DNA of 64,000 nucleotides, taken from assembly GCF_002483225.1 (NCBI RefSeq), contig NZ_DLHL01000028.1:62001-126000 (forward strand), given 5' to 3'. The position numbers were made by a program, and so were the translations under genes. Positions within the stretch are counted from its first letter, which is position 1. Each line of letters begins with the position of its first letter. This DNA comes from Gemmatimonas sp. UBA7669 (GTDB lineage: Bacteria; Gemmatimonadota; Gemmatimonadetes; Gemmatimonadales; Gemmatimonadaceae). The notes below the pieces were generated by a model. That model made no database searches and was not told the origin of the DNA. It saw nothing but the letters and a program-made list of their open reading frames with translations. This document shows positions 55,213 through 64,000 of the stretch, one piece after another.

Positions 55213-58200
55213 CACCGACCCCGCTTGCCCCACACCGGCGCCGTCGGCTCGGTGTTGACACGCTCGTTGCGATACGACTGCAGCAATCGCATGGCTTCCT
55301 GCGTGGCGCGCTCGAGCTGCGGATCACGGCCACCGATCACCTCACGCGGGAAATTCTCCACGTCGATGTCGGGCGCGACGCCTTCGTTCTCCACCGCGAA
55401 CTGATTCTCGCGCGAGAAGAAACCGAAGCGTGGCGCAATCATGGAACCGCCGTCCACAAAGGGCGGCGTATCCGTGGTGGCCACGAGACCGCCCCAGGTG
55501 CGCGAACCCACCAGCGGACCCAGCTTGCGGCGCTTGAACATGTATGGCATGAGGTCACCACCCGAGCCGGCCATTTCGTTGATGATCATGACCTTGGGGC
55601 CCCAGATGCCGTTGGCCGGACTGGTGTACGGATAGCGATCGCCGACCGGGTTGTTGAAGTAGCCGTCGTAGTCGCGGCCCAACAGATCCACGATGTAGTC
55701 GGCCGCCGAGCCCCCACCGTTGTAGCGCTCGTCGACCACCACGCCCAGTCGATCCTGCTGCGCGAAGTAATAGCGATTGAAGCTGGTGTAGCCCGGCTGG
55801 CCCGTGTTGGGCAGGTAGACATAGGCCAGCTTGCCGTTGGACACGGAATCCACGTAGCGGCGATTGGCTTCCACCCAGGCGCGCGTGCGCAACCCCTGCT
55901 CGTTGCCAACCGGCACGACGGTGATCTGCCGCGCGCCCTGCAGGTCGGGACGATTGTTGATGGTCAGCACCGTCTGACGGTTGGCTGTGCCATCGAGCAG
56001 GCGATACATGTTGTCCGGTGCGCGCAGCTCCACCCCGTTGATGGCCAGCACATAGTCGCCGCGCGCCACATTGAGCCCCGGCACCGCGAGGGGCGCGCGC
56101 AGCTCCGGGTTCCAGCTCTCGCCATCGTAGATGCGGGCAATGCGATACCGGCCGTTCTCGATGCTGAAGTCGGCGCCGAGCAGGCCGCCGTTGCCATTGG
56201 GGACTTCGGGCATGTCCCCACCGCGCACATAGCTGTGTCCGATGGCCGTTTCCGCGCCCATGTTGTCGAGCAGGTAGTTGAGATCCGCGCGGTGATTCAC
56301 ATGCGCCAGCAGCGGCTCATACATGCGCTTGATGGCCGGCCAGTCGGTACCGTGCAGATTCTTCACATAGAAGTTGTTGCGCTGGTTGCGCCAGCCTTCG
56401 TTGAAGATCTGCCGGAACTCCTCGCGCGGATCGATGTACGCACGCAGCGTGGCGCTGAGGCGTCCCGTGCCCGCCTGCGGCACGGCCTTGTCGGCATCGA
56501 CGAGGAACATGGCCCCGTTGGCGCCGCCGGTGCGGTACAGCAGTCGTTTGCCATCGGCGCTCACCGTGTACTGCGCCACGCCACTCGCAAACGGTACGGC
56601 GCGTCGCGCGCTCAGCTGGTAGCGATGCAGCGTATTGCCACCGCCCGCTCCCGGCCCGCCCGCTGTACCCGTAGACGGCGTGGGCTCGAGGAAGAACACC
56701 GTGCCTGACGGCCCGGCCGTCAGTGCGCCATAATCCCGTTCGACGATGCCCGGCACTGCCAGTACGCGCTGCTGCAGACCGTCGAAGTCAATGCGCACCG
56801 TCACCGCGCGTGGCGCGGAAGCCGCCGTTGACGCCGCCGGTGGCGCAACGACCGCTGGAGCCGCAGCCGCCGCACCACTGCTGTCACGCATCGCCCGGGC
56901 CGCTTCCTCATCACTCTCCGGCATGAGCGGCGAGGCCTCACTGCGTGAAAGCACCGCCAGGTACAACGCCTTCGTTTCCGGTCGGTCGTACTTGGTCATG
57001 TCCAGCAGGCTCGAATTGAGCGCGAAGTTGGTGCTGGCCAGGAACCATAGGTACTTGCCACCGGCATCCCAGGCCGGCGACGTGGCATCGGCCATGCCGT
57101 CGGTGATCTGACGCGACGTGCCCGCCGCCACATCGTACACGAAGATCGCGCGGAACAGCGACTTGAGACGCTTGGGATAGGCGAGATAGCGCGAGTCCGG
57201 ACTCCACACCGGCACAATGCTGCGATCCATCATGAAATACGGATCCTGATCGGCCTTCTTCGCGCGGCCGCTGGCCACGTCAATCAGCCACAACGCAAAG
57301 TGCGAGTCCTGATAGGCAATGGTCTTGCCGTCAGGCGACCAGGCCGGGGAGTACGGGCGGCTCGGCTCCGGCAACGCAATACTGCGGCGGGCCCCCAGTC
57401 CGTCCTGCGGCACAATGACCAGTTGATACTCACCCGACGCATCGCTGAAGTACGCCACGCTGCGTCCGTCCGGCGACCACAGCGGCGCGATCTCGGCGCT
57501 CGCCGAGCTCTGACTCAGATTGCGCACATCGCCCTTTTCGCCAGGCACCGTGAACACCTCACCGCGTGCCTCCACGAGTGCGCGCTTGCCGGTCGCCGAC
57601 AGTGCCATGGACGCGATGCGACCCGACACGTCCTTCCACTGCGGCATCATCCAGGGGAAGTCACCGGCAGCGGCAATGTTCACCACCTGCGTCCGCTTGC
57701 TGGCCACGTCGTACAGATGCACATAGCCCGCCTGCTCGAACACCACCGTGTTACCCGATGCGTCGAGCGACTTGACGTCGAAGTCGGTGAAACGCGTGAC
57801 CTGCGACAGCGCCTTGCTGCGGGTGTCATAAACCCAGACGTTGGACACGCCGTCACGGTCCGACAGGAAGTACACGGACTCGCCCACCCACACCGGATCC
57901 ATGTCCTTGCTGCCGGCAAACGGCGTGGTGTCGAGTGCGAAAGACTGCAGATCGAGAATCCAGATGGGCTTGTTCTGGCCACCCCGATAATTGCGGCGTT
58001 CTTCATCCCACGAGGAGGCCATGCGATAGGCTACGCGCTTCCCATCAGGTGACACCTTGCCCTGATAGGCGCGCGGCATGGGCATCGGGCTTTCCACGCC
58101 GCCCTCGACCGGCACCGTCCAGAAGCGCGGCGCGCCACTTGGCGCCCAGGTGGCACGCGGCGAGGCAAACACCACCGCCTTGCCGTCGGGTGTCCAACCC

Positions 58201-58598
58201 TGTACGACATCGTTGCCGGGATGCCAGGTCAGTCGCGTGGGCTGTCCACCACCCACCGGCACGACATACACGTCCGTGTTACCCGCATACTCCGCACTGA
58301 AGGCCACCAGTTTGCCGTCGGGCGACAGCTTGGGGTTCTGCGTCTGCCCCTGAAAACTCGTGAGCCGCCGCGCATTGCCACCAGTCCGCTCCACCACCCA
58401 CACATTGTTGGCGTAGGCAAATGCGATGTGCTGCGCGCTCACGCTGGGCGTACGCAACAGGCGCGTGGTGGAGGACCCAGTACCCTGCTGCGCAAGACTC
58501 GTGGTGGCGGTCAGCAGTGTCGCGGGGACCAACAGCAGCGTCGTGACCGGCAATTGCATACGCCGGCGCAAACGGGAGCGCGAAGACAGGCGAGTCAT
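55212..58598 (-). CDS. Tricorn-type S41 protease, exported
   Basis: A 1128-residue protease of tricorn architecture. After a signal peptide (MQLPVTTLLLVPATLLTATT region) come about 620 residues of WD/TolB-like propeller blades (NPKLSPDGKLVAFSAEYAGN, APLWSPDGRSVAYFSDASGE, SPAWSPDGKTIAYQDSHFAL). Then comes a C1 helical region, a PDZ domain (VARGDYVLAINGVELR), and the C2 catalytic domain with KLAYVYLPNTGQPGY, GVVVDERYNGGGSAADYI and the Ser in NEMAGSGGDLMPY near 1010. It degrades oligopeptides from extracellular protein. ATG 58598 is preferred over a TTG at 58643. The stop overlaps the PepSY gene. Confidence 0.92.
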   Translation of the reverse strand: MTRLSSRSRLRRRMQLPVTTLLLVPATLLTATTSLAQQGTGSSTTRLLRTPSVSAQHIAFAYANNVWVVERTGGNARRLTSFQGQTQNPKLSPDGKLVAFSAEYAGNTDVYVVPVGGGQPTRLTWHPGNDVVQGWTPDGKAVVFASPRATWAPSGAPRFWTVPVEGGVESPMPMPRAYQGKVSPDGKRVAYRMASSWDEERRNYRGGQNKPIWILDLQSFALDTTPFAGSKDMDPVWVGESVYFLSDRDGVSNVWVYDTRSKALSQVTRFTDFDVKSLDASGNTVVFEQAGYVHLYDVASKRTQVVNIAAAGDFPWMMPQWKDVSGRIASMALSATGKRALVEARGEVFTVPGEKGDVRNLSQSSASAEIAPLWSPDGRSVAYFSDASGEYQLVIVPQDGLGARRSIALPEPSRPYSPAWSPDGKTIAYQDSHFALWLIDVASGRAKKADQDPYFMMDRSIVPVWSPDSRYLAYPKRLKSLFRAIFVYDVAAGTSRQITDGMADATSPAWDAGGKYLWFLASTNFALNSSLLDMTKYDRPETKALYLAVLSRSEASPLMPESDEEAARAMRDSSGAAAAAPAVVAPPAASTAASAPRAVTVRIDFDGLQQRVLAVPGIVERDYGALTAGPSGTVFFLEPTPSTGTAGGPGAGGGNTLHRYQLSARRAVPFASGVAQYTVSADGKRLLYRTGGANGAMFLVDADKAVPQAGTGRLSATLRAYIDPREEFRQIFNEGWRNQRNNFYVKNLHGTDWPAIKRMYEPLLAHVNHRADLNYLLDNMGAETAIGHSYVRGGDMPEVPNGNGGLLGADFSIENGRYRIARIYDGESWNPELRAPLAVPGLNVARGDYVLAINGVELRAPDNMYRLLDGTANRQTVLTINNRPDLQGARQITVVPVGNEQGLRTRAWVEANRRYVDSVSNGKLAYVYLPNTGQPGYTSFNRYYFAQQDRLGVVVDERYNGGGSAADYIVDLLGRDYDGYFNNPVGDRYPYTSPANGIWGPKVMIINEMAGSGGDLMPYMFKRRKLGPLVGSRTWGGLVATTDTPPFVDGGSMIAPRFGFFSRENQFAVENEGVAPDIDVENFPREVIGGRDPQLERATQEAMRLLQSYRNERVNTEPTAPVWGKRGR

Positions 58599-58749
58599 GT
58601 CGGGCGGAGTCAAGCGTGAACAACGAAAGGAGGGGTGGCGCAACCTTGCCGCCAGCCGCGGGGTCTCACATGATACAGTGGTCGACCATCGCGCGGACCG
58701 GAAGCTGAGCGGTCAGCAGCGCGGGGTGACTCCCACCCTTGGCGGTACC

Positions 58750-59919
58750 ATGCGCACCTCCCTCGGACCGCGCGCTGCGGTCATGTCAGTATCTACGGCC
58801 CTCGCGCTCGCGACGTTGCCCGTCGCGTCTCCGGCCTTGCTGCACGCGCAGGGCGAAACCACACTGCGTGGCACGATCTACTCCGAGGGGGGCACCCCGC
58901 TGAGCGGCGCGCAGGTGCGGTTCAGTGCCCCACTGCGCAACGTGGCGGCCGCCACCAGCGATGAAGCCGGCGTGTTCGCCTTCGCCAAGCTGCCCGCCGG
59001 TCCGGTGTGGGTGGTGGGCCGGCGTATTGGCTACCGGCCGGATTCGGTGCTCATCACCATACCGGCGTCTGGTGAAGCGCGTCCCGCGCTGACACTGAGG
59101 CGCCTCCCGCAGTCGCTGGCCGCCGTCCAGGTGAACGGGCGGCGCGACATGACTGGCGCCATGGCCGGTTTTTATCATCGACAACAGACCGGCGCCGGCG
59201 GACGGTTCTTCACGTTGGCCGAGATCGATCGGCGCAACGCCTCCAACATGACCGACTTGCTGCGCGGCTTGCCCGGCATTCGCATCGAGTCGCGTGGCAT
59301 GATGAACTACGTCCGCGTGCGCAACAGCCGCTGTGCGCCGCTGGTGTGGCTGGACGGCCAGGCACTGTATGCCGGAGAGGTCGATCTCGACGCCTTCGAC
59401 CCGCGGTCATTCGAAGGCATCGAGGTGTACAGCGGCCCTGCCACCGTGCCCGTGGAGTTCATGGGCAATCAGCGCATGAGCTCAGCGTGCGGCACCATCG
59501 TGCTCTGGTCTCGACGCGGTGAACCGCGGCCCAAGCGCGCCAAGAAGAACGAGCCCACACCACTCGAGCGCATTGCCAAGCTGATGGACGAGGGGAAGGC
59601 GTTTGTGCACACCGACGTCGACCGGGTGGCCTTCCCCGACTCGGGGATGCTCGTCAAGCCCGTGTATCCCGACTCACTGTTCGACGCCATGACCGGAGGT
59701 CGCGTGATTGCGGAGTTCGTGGTGGACACCAACGGCAAGGCCATCATGGACACGTTCTCGGCCATCACCTACACGGATCGCCTGTTCGTGGAGCCGGTGC
59801 GCCGCGCCGTGCGCGAACAGCAGTTTCAGCCCGCCTATCGAAAGAACGGCTTCGTCATGCAGGTCATGCACCTGCCGTTTGATTTCTACCCGGATTCCAC
59901 AGCCCGGAGACGCCGTTGA
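58750..59919 (+). CDS. Exported fusion: receptor plug domain plus TonB C-terminal domain
   Basis: A 389-residue protein of unusual composition. A signal peptide is followed by a carboxypeptidase-regulatory-like domain (TLRGTIYSEGGTPLSGAQVR, SDEAGVFAFAKLP). Then comes a TonB-receptor plug domain (ASNMTDLLRGLPGIRIES, APLVWLDGQALY, SFEGIEVYSGPATVPVEFMG), but there is no barrel. The C-terminal about 70 residues are a TonB-type domain (GGRVIAEFVVDTNGKAIMDT, EPVRRAVREQQFQPAY). So it has the energiser contact domain and receptor gate domain together, without either a membrane barrel or a TonB N-terminal anchor. The start is ATG 58750. It is divergent from tricorn and followed by a small exported protein. 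Function unknown. Confidence 0.8.
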   Translation: MRTSLGPRAAVMSVSTALALATLPVASPALLHAQGETTLRGTIYSEGGTPLSGAQVRFSAPLRNVAAATSDEAGVFAFAKLPAGPVWVVGRRIGYRPDSVLITIPASGEARPALTLRRLPQSLAAVQVNGRRDMTGAMAGFYHRQQTGAGGRFFTLAEIDRRNASNMTDLLRGLPGIRIESRGMMNYVRVRNSRCAPLVWLDGQALYAGEVDLDAFDPRSFEGIEVYSGPATVPVEFMGNQRMSSACGTIVLWSRRGEPRPKRAKKNEPTPLERIAKLMDEGKAFVHTDVDRVAFPDSGMLVKPVYPDSLFDAMTGGRVIAEFVVDTNGKAIMDTFSAITYTDRLFVEPVRRAVREQQFQPAYRKNGFVMQVMHLPFDFYPDSTARRRR

Positions 59920-59965
59920 GGGAGACGCTGTTGAGGGAGACGCTGTTGAGGGAGACGCCGTTGAT
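59906..59965 (+). repeat. Four 15-bp tandem units carrying ribosome-site and start-like codons
   Basis: Units GGAGACGCCGTTGAG, GGAGACGCTGTTGAG (twice) and GGAGACGCCGTTGAT lie head to tail. Each has GGAG and, 6 nt later, a TTG in the same frame as the ATG at 59964 of the next gene. The first unit overlaps the stop codon of the plug-TonB gene. The array may therefore feed ribosomes into the downstream gene. Confidence 0.85.
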
Positions 59966-60380
59966 GTGGCGACGATTCGCCGTCGTGACGCTGGTGTTGA
60001 GCGGCACGTTTGCCGTACGGGCGTCTGCACAGGCCGCCCCGCGTGCCACGCTCGAAGAGATTGGCAAGACGTCGGTCGGTACACCGGTGATGCTGGAAAC
60101 GGCATCGGTGTCGCGCAGCGGCACCGTGGTCACGGCGGCCGTGCGCGTAGCACTGCAGCCACCGCTCAAGCACGCCAACGGCGATCTGGTGGCGTCACGC
60201 ACGCTCAGCATGTTCGATTGCGCCAAGCAGACGGTGGCCACCAAGGAAAGCTGGTACTACCACGATGCGGCGTTCAAGAAGCAGGGCATGCACCGCGTCG
60301 TGGGCAAGCCGGGCTTTGGCCCCGCCTTCAAGGGCTCATTGGGCGACGTCGCGCTGCGGCACCTCTGCGCGTCGCGCTGA
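59964..60380 (+). CDS. Small exported protein of unknown function
   Basis: A 138-residue protein with signal peptide (RRFAVVTLVLSGTFAVRASA). The mature part is mostly beta-strand-like (GTPVMLETASVSRSGTVVTA, VAVRVALQPP) and contains one Cys in SMFDCAKQ and a second near the C-terminus in LRHLCASR, which may form a disulfide. It resembles small periplasmic surface-exposed proteins (surface-adhesin-like) but I recognise no family. ATG 59964 is chosen as start, though in-frame TTG codons in the preceding 15-bp array could also be used. It overlaps the convergent EamA gene by 45 nt. Confidence 0.65.
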   Translation: MWRRFAVVTLVLSGTFAVRASAQAAPRATLEEIGKTSVGTPVMLETASVSRSGTVVTAAVRVALQPPLKHANGDLVASRTLSMFDCAKQTVATKESWYYHDAAFKKQGMHRVVGKPGFGPAFKGSLGDVALRHLCASR

Positions 60381-61268
60381 TCGCACAATCCCCGCTACCA
60401 CGAGCAGCGCGCCGAACATTCCAAGCGGCGCCAGTCGCTCACCCCACACCAGCCAGGCCGCCATGACGGCCAGTACCGGCTCGAGGGTGGCCACCGTGGC
60501 AGCGCGCGACGCCGCCACCGAGCGCAGACCCGTGGCGTTGCACAGATACGCACCGAACGTGCACACCACAGCCAGAAAGCCGATCGCCAGCCACGCGGTG
60601 TTGCTGTGCATGCGCCACTCCACAAAGGGCAGCAGCACCACGGCCGCAGCCGCCAGAGCCCAGGCCAACACACGCGAAGGCGCGTTGCGCCCGAACAGTG
60701 GTCGTCCCATGAGGAAATACCCTGCATAGGACAAGCCGGACAATGTGCCAAAGAGCAGCACCGGCCAGGTCACAGCAAATTGTCCGGCCTCCGGCGAGGC
60801 GCTGCGACCGGACAAGGCAACCAGCACCACGCCGAGGAGCGTAAGCGCAAGCGCACCGGCTTCGCTGACACTCACGCGCTCACGCAACAGAAAGTGCGCA
60901 CCAAGCGCTACCCACACCGGCGCCGCATAGAGCAGTATGGCCGCCAACGCGGCGCCGCCGTACTGCACACTCTTGAAGTACGTCACGTACATCACGGCCA
61001 TGCCCGCCACGCCCAGCAGCGCCGCGGGCCAACGGTCGCGGCGATGCAGCGCCGGCGCCTGCGTAAAGGCTGCGTGCGCGGCAAACAACAGCGCACCGAG
61101 CGTCGCCCGCCAGAAGGCCACGGTAAGCGCCGACACGCCTTCGGCAAACGCCACACGCGCCATGGGGCCAAGCATGGCCCACTGCACGGCCGCCGCCACG
61201 ATGAGCCACAGGCCCGTACGCGAAACGGCGGACGACGCCGCCGAGGCACCATCCGCCGTTCGGGTCAT
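60336..61268 (-). CDS. EamA/DMT-family transporter
   Basis: A 310-residue inner-membrane transporter with ten predicted helices in two EamA repeats: LWLIVAAAVQWAMLGPMARV, RATLGALLFAAHAAF, ALLGVAGMAVMYVTYF, AILLYAAPVWVALGAHFLLR, then GTLSGLSYAGYFLMGRPLF and ATVATLEPVLAVMAAWLVWG with the final motif. DMT proteins export metabolites such as amino acids. The start is 13 bp after the icd stop, so it is cotranscribed with icd. The 3' end overlaps the small exported-protein gene by 45 nt. Confidence 0.88.
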   Translation of the reverse strand: MTRTADGASAASSAVSRTGLWLIVAAAVQWAMLGPMARVAFAEGVSALTVAFWRATLGALLFAAHAAFTQAPALHRRDRWPAALLGVAGMAVMYVTYFKSVQYGGAALAAILLYAAPVWVALGAHFLLRERVSVSEAGALALTLLGVVLVALSGRSASPEAGQFAVTWPVLLFGTLSGLSYAGYFLMGRPLFGRNAPSRVLAWALAAAAVVLLPFVEWRMHSNTAWLAIGFLAVVCTFGAYLCNATGLRSVAASRAATVATLEPVLAVMAAWLVWGERLAPLGMFGALLVVAGIVRSARRAEVPQRDVAQ

Positions 61269-61281
61269 GCGACGGTCTGCC

Positions 61282-62499
61282 TCAAGCCATCTTGGCCTGG
61301 AGACGCCGATCGATGGCGTCGAGGAAGGCTTCCGTGTTGAGGTACGGCGTGTCCTTGGAGATGAGCAGTGCGAGGTCCTTCGTCATCTCGCCCGCCTCAA
61401 CCGCCTCGATGCACACCGACTCCAGCGTCTCGGCAAACTTCACGACGTCGGGCGTACCATCGAGCTTGCCGCGATGCATGAGGCCACGCGTCCACGCGAA
61501 GATGCTGGCGATGGGATTGGTGGACGTCTGGCGGCCCTTCTGGTGCTCGCGGTAGTGACGCGTGACCGTGCCGTGGGCCGCCTCGGCTTCCATGGTCTTG
61601 CCGTCGGGCGTGAGCAGCACGGAGGTCATGAGGCCAAGTGAACCAAAGCCCTGCGCCACGATGTCCGACTGCACGTCGCCGTCGTAGTTCTTGCAGGCCC
61701 ACACGTAGCCACCTTCCCACTTGAGAGCCGAGGCCACCATGTCGTCGATGAGGCGGTGCTCGTAGGTGATGCCGGCCTTCTCGAAGTCCGCCTTGAACTC
61801 GGCGTTGAACACCTCTTCGAACAGATCCTTGAACTGGCCGTCGTAGGCCTTGAGGATGGTGTTCTTGGTGCTCAGGTACACCGGGTAATTGCGCTGCAGC
61901 CCATAGCGGAAGCTGGCGCGCGCAAAGTCGCGGATGGAGTCGTTGAAGTTGTACATGCCCATGGCCACGCCGCCGTCCTGTCCGAACTTGGCGACTTCGA
62001 ACTGCATGGGCTCGCTGCCGTCAGCCGGCGTGTAGGTAATGGTCACCGTACCCGGGCCGTTTACCTTGAAATCCGTGGCCTTGTACTGATCACCGTGCGC
62101 ATGACGGCCCACCACAATGGGCTTGGTCCAGTGCGGCACGAGGCGCGGAATGTTCGAAATGATGATGGGTTCGCGGAAGATCACGCCGCCCAGGATGTTG
62201 CGAATGGTGCCGTTGGGGCTCTTCCACATCTTCTTGAGCCCGAACTCCTTCACGCGCGCTTCGTCAGGCGTGATGGTGGCACACTTCACCGCCACACCGT
62301 GCTTCTTCGTGGCTTCGGCCGAGTCGATCGTGACCTGGTCGTTGGTGGCGTCGCGGTGCTCGATGCCCAGATCGTAGTAGTCGAGCTGGATGTCGAGATA
62401 CGGCAGAATCAGCTTGTCCTTGATGAACTGCCAGATGATGCGCGTCATCTCGTCGCCGTCCATCTCGACGACGGGGTTCACAACCTTGATCTTGGCCAT
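61282..62499 (-). CDS. icd: NADP-dependent isocitrate dehydrogenase (eukaryote-like homodimeric type)
   Basis: Converts isocitrate to 2-oxoglutarate in the TCA cycle. The 405-residue protein begins [20 protein letters not shown] and contains [20 protein letters not shown] (substrate loop), [37 protein letters not shown] and [15 protein letters not shown]. It also contains [20 protein letters not shown]. These are the motifs of the type found in eukaryotes and some bacteria, distinct from the E. coli form. Length matches. It stands between an asparaginase-like gene and EamA on the minus strand. Confidence 0.97.
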   Translation of the reverse strand: MAKIKVVNPVVEMDGDEMTRIIWQFIKDKLILPYLDIQLDYYDLGIEHRDATNDQVTIDSAEATKKHGVAVKCATITPDEARVKEFGLKKMWKSPNGTIRNILGGVIFREPIIISNIPRLVPHWTKPIVVGRHAHGDQYKATDFKVNGPGTVTITYTPADGSEPMQFEVAKFGQDGGVAMGMYNFNDSIRDFARASFRYGLQRNYPVYLSTKNTILKAYDGQFKDLFEEVFNAEFKADFEKAGITYEHRLIDDMVASALKWEGGYVWACKNYDGDVQSDIVAQGFGSLGLMTSVLLTPDGKTMEAEAAHGTVTRHYREHQKGRQTSTNPIASIFAWTRGLMHRGKLDGTPDVVKFAETLESVCIEAVEAGEMTKDLALLISKDTPYLNTEAFLDAIDRRLQAKMA

Positions 62500-62620
62500 G
62501 CGGAAGAGTGCCGGGTGTGCGAAGGAGTGCGAGAGGGGGTGGGCCGCTACGGGCGCACCGGGACCGCCTGCAAGATGGACCGCGTACCGCGCAGGGACCA
62601 GTGCGGTCCCGGCGCTGGCG

Positions 62621-63148
62621 CTACTCGGGGGCTGGAGCGCCCGCTGAAGCGCCCGCCGAAGCGTCCTGCTCTTCGAACACCCCGACCTGCCGATTCTTGG
62701 TCACGTTGCCGGCCGTGAAGTACCGGCCGTTCATGGCCAGGTACACGCCAGGCGGCAGGGTCTGCACGAAACTCAGGGCGCTGCCGAGGTTGAACAGCCC
62801 ATCAGAACTGCCGAAGGCGTAGGGCACCATGGCCCCCGTCAGCACAATGGTTTTGCCAAGCGACGCCGCCTCGAGCACCCGGGCCGTGTCCACCATGGTG
62901 TCCGTGCCGTGCGTAATGACGAGTCGTGACTCGGCGGCATCCCGGCAGGCCTGCACGATGCGCTGCCGATGCGCGTCCTTCATGTCGAGCGAGTCGATCA
63001 TCATGAGCACATCCACCGTCACGTCGAGCATGCAGCGTCCACGACGCAGCATCTCCGGCAGATGGGTCGTGTTGAAATGCAGCTGACCCGTGAGTTCGTC
63101 GTATTCCTTGTCGAAGGTGCCACCGGTGACGAGGACGCGTACGCTCAT
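62621..63148 (-). CDS. Asparaginase-like protein, N-terminal domain only
   Basis: A 175-residue protein matching the N-terminal half of type I L-asparaginases. Present are [16 protein letters not shown] with the first catalytic Thr, [18 protein letters not shown] with the second Thr/Asp pair, and [20 protein letters not shown]. The C-terminal domain that completes the dimer interface is missing, and the tail is an Ala-rich extension ([14 protein letters not shown]). It overlaps the 3' end of trmD by 4 nt (ATGA at 63145-63148). Such one-domain proteins exist, so it is not clearly a truncation; activity is uncertain. Confidence 0.85.
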   Translation of the reverse strand: MSVRVLVTGGTFDKEYDELTGQLHFNTTHLPEMLRRGRCMLDVTVDVLMMIDSLDMKDAHRQRIVQACRDAAESRLVITHGTDTMVDTARVLEAASLGKTIVLTGAMVPYAFGSSDGLFNLGSALSFVQTLPPGVYLAMNGRYFTAGNVTKNRQVGVFEEQDASAGASAGAPAPE

Positions 63149-63975
63149 GTGGGGGCTCCCGGTTCGTTGCGCCGTGCTTCTCGTGCCGCCTTGCGTGCCT
63201 TGGCCGCCGCGCGGCGCGCCTTTTCTGCCGCTTTCTTTGCTGCATCCTGCTCAATCACCGCAAGTGCAGCCTCGCGTTCGGCGATGCGCGCTTCACGGAC
63301 CTGCCATTCGGCACGATCGCGCGCCTCGGCCTCGCGTGTGCGACGCAGGCTTTCCGCTTCGCGCCAATTGGCCACCTTGGCGTGATCGCCACCCAACAAC
63401 ACTTCGGGTACATGATACCCGCGGAATTCCGCCGGCCGCGTATAGCTGGGCGCAGAGATGCCGCGATCGAAAAACGAATCGGTGCGCGCGCTGTCGAGAT
63501 CACTCATGGCTCCCGGCAGCAAACGCACTGTGGCATCCACGATGGCCAGTGCCGCGGGCTCCCCACCACTCAGCACGAAGTCGCCGAGCGAGAGTTCCTC
63601 GGTGGCGAGATGCGAGGCCACGCGCTCGTCGATGTCCTTGTAATGCCCGCAGAGCAAGGTGAGCTCGCGGCCCTCGGCAAAACGCATGGCATCGGCGTGG
63701 GCGAAGCGACGGCCGCGCGGCGACAGCAACACAATGGGCGATGTGGCGCCCAACGATTCCACAGCCTCGAAGAACGGCCCCGGTCGCATGACCATGCCCG
63801 GTCCACCGCCAAACGGGTAGTCGTCCACGCTGCGGTGCCGGTCGTGCGCGAAATCACGCAAGTCCACGAGGTTGTAGCGCACACCACCCGCCTCAGCGGC
63901 GCGGGCCGGAATGGACAGGCCCAGCGGTCCGCGAAAGAACTCGGGGAAGATGGTGACGATGTTGATGGTCAGCAT
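63145..63975 (-). CDS. trmD: tRNA (guanine-N1)-methyltransferase
   Basis: Methylates G37 of tRNA to keep the reading frame. The 276-residue protein has the N-terminal TINIVTIFPEFFRGPLGLS, YPFGGGPGMVMRPGPFFEAV, LLSPRGRRFAHADAMRF, the SPOUT knot LTLLCGHYKDIDERV and SLGDFVLSGGEPAALAIVDA, then VPEVLLGGDHAKVANWR. Residues after about 235 are an additional charged helix (REARIAEREAALAVIEQDAA and AKKAAEKARRAAAKARKAA), longer than the E. coli protein. The usual rpsP-rimM-trmD-rplS order is not kept: rplS is at 18165 and an asparaginase-like gene follows trmD here. What lies upstream is outside the window. Confidence 0.96.
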   Translation of the reverse strand: MLTINIVTIFPEFFRGPLGLSIPARAAEAGGVRYNLVDLRDFAHDRHRSVDDYPFGGGPGMVMRPGPFFEAVESLGATSPIVLLSPRGRRFAHADAMRFAEGRELTLLCGHYKDIDERVASHLATEELSLGDFVLSGGEPAALAIVDATVRLLPGAMSDLDSARTDSFFDRGISAPSYTRPAEFRGYHVPEVLLGGDHAKVANWREAESLRRTREAEARDRAEWQVREARIAEREAALAVIEQDAAKKAAEKARRAAAKARKAAREARRNEPGAPT

Positions 63976-64000
63976 GACAGGCAGGACCCGGCGGTACGAC

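Noticed and set aside
55212..58643. TTG start 15 codons upstream for the tricorn gene
   Set aside because: ATG 58598 leads directly into a basic, signal-like N-terminus and the TTG has no ribosome site.
59906..59965. Regular repeats considered as a CRISPR array
   Set aside because: Units are 15 bp with no spacers, so not CRISPR. No cas genes are in the window.

Overview
This window is 64 kb of GC-rich bacterial chromosome, densely coding on both strands. The gene content suggests a member of the Gemmatimonadota (Gemmatimonas-like). It combines a SusC/SusD pair, a tricorn-type S41 protease, prolyl oligopeptidase, DUF885 and DmpA-type peptidases, PQQ and c-type cytochrome proteins, and an ankyrin/DUF1552/DUF1592 operon with ordinary housekeeping genes. 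This placement is inferred from gene content; no rRNA is present to confirm it.

Layout. 1-4.8 kb: the 3' part of acetate kinase with a strong terminator, then a probable SAM-II riboswitch in front of a methionine operon (metY, then a MetX-homoserine dehydrogenase fusion). 5-9 kb: DmpA-type aminopeptidase, DNA polymerase III delta', MoaC and a lytic transglycosylase. 9-18.5 kb, all on the minus strand: MltD-like transglycosylase, a small unknown protein, an MscS channel/histidine kinase/response regulator operon, tRNA-Lys, an OmpA/Pal-like lipoprotein, and rplS-rnhB-dienoyl-CoA reductase-like SDR. 18.8-30.5 kb: peptidases, ABC-F ATPase, GHL10 hydrolase, DCC-family protein, DUF4097 protein, MATE exporter and a lipoprotein. 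30.6-45.6 kb: a long run of almost exclusively exported proteins. These are two NHL propellers, a PQQ dehydrogenase next to a HupE-cytochrome c fusion, an exported RidA, an ankyrin-DUF1552-DUF1592 operon, and an exported HpcH/HpaI-like protein with a degraded active site. 45.8-47.3 kb: an apparently intact IS110-family element of the IS1111 type. 47.5-60.4 kb: SusD/SusC, a cytochrome c divergent from a Tat-exported flavin oxidase, PepSY protein, tricorn protease, a receptor-plug/TonB fusion and a small exported protein behind a 15-bp repeat array. 60.3-64 kb: EamA transporter, isocitrate dehydrogenase, a one-domain asparaginase-like protein and TrmD.

The main non-coding signal is a set of long palindromic or inverted-repeat elements. 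Every convergent gene junction in the window with more than about 100 bp of space contains one (six of six), and only one further element lies elsewhere. The IS1111-type insertion sits inside one of them, so the pre-insertion sequence can be reconstructed. The clearest leads for new biology are these junction elements, the predicted guide RNA of the insertion sequence, the exported oxidative gene block at 30.6-45.6 kb, and the unusual fusions (MetX-Hom, HupE-cytochrome c, plug-TonB).
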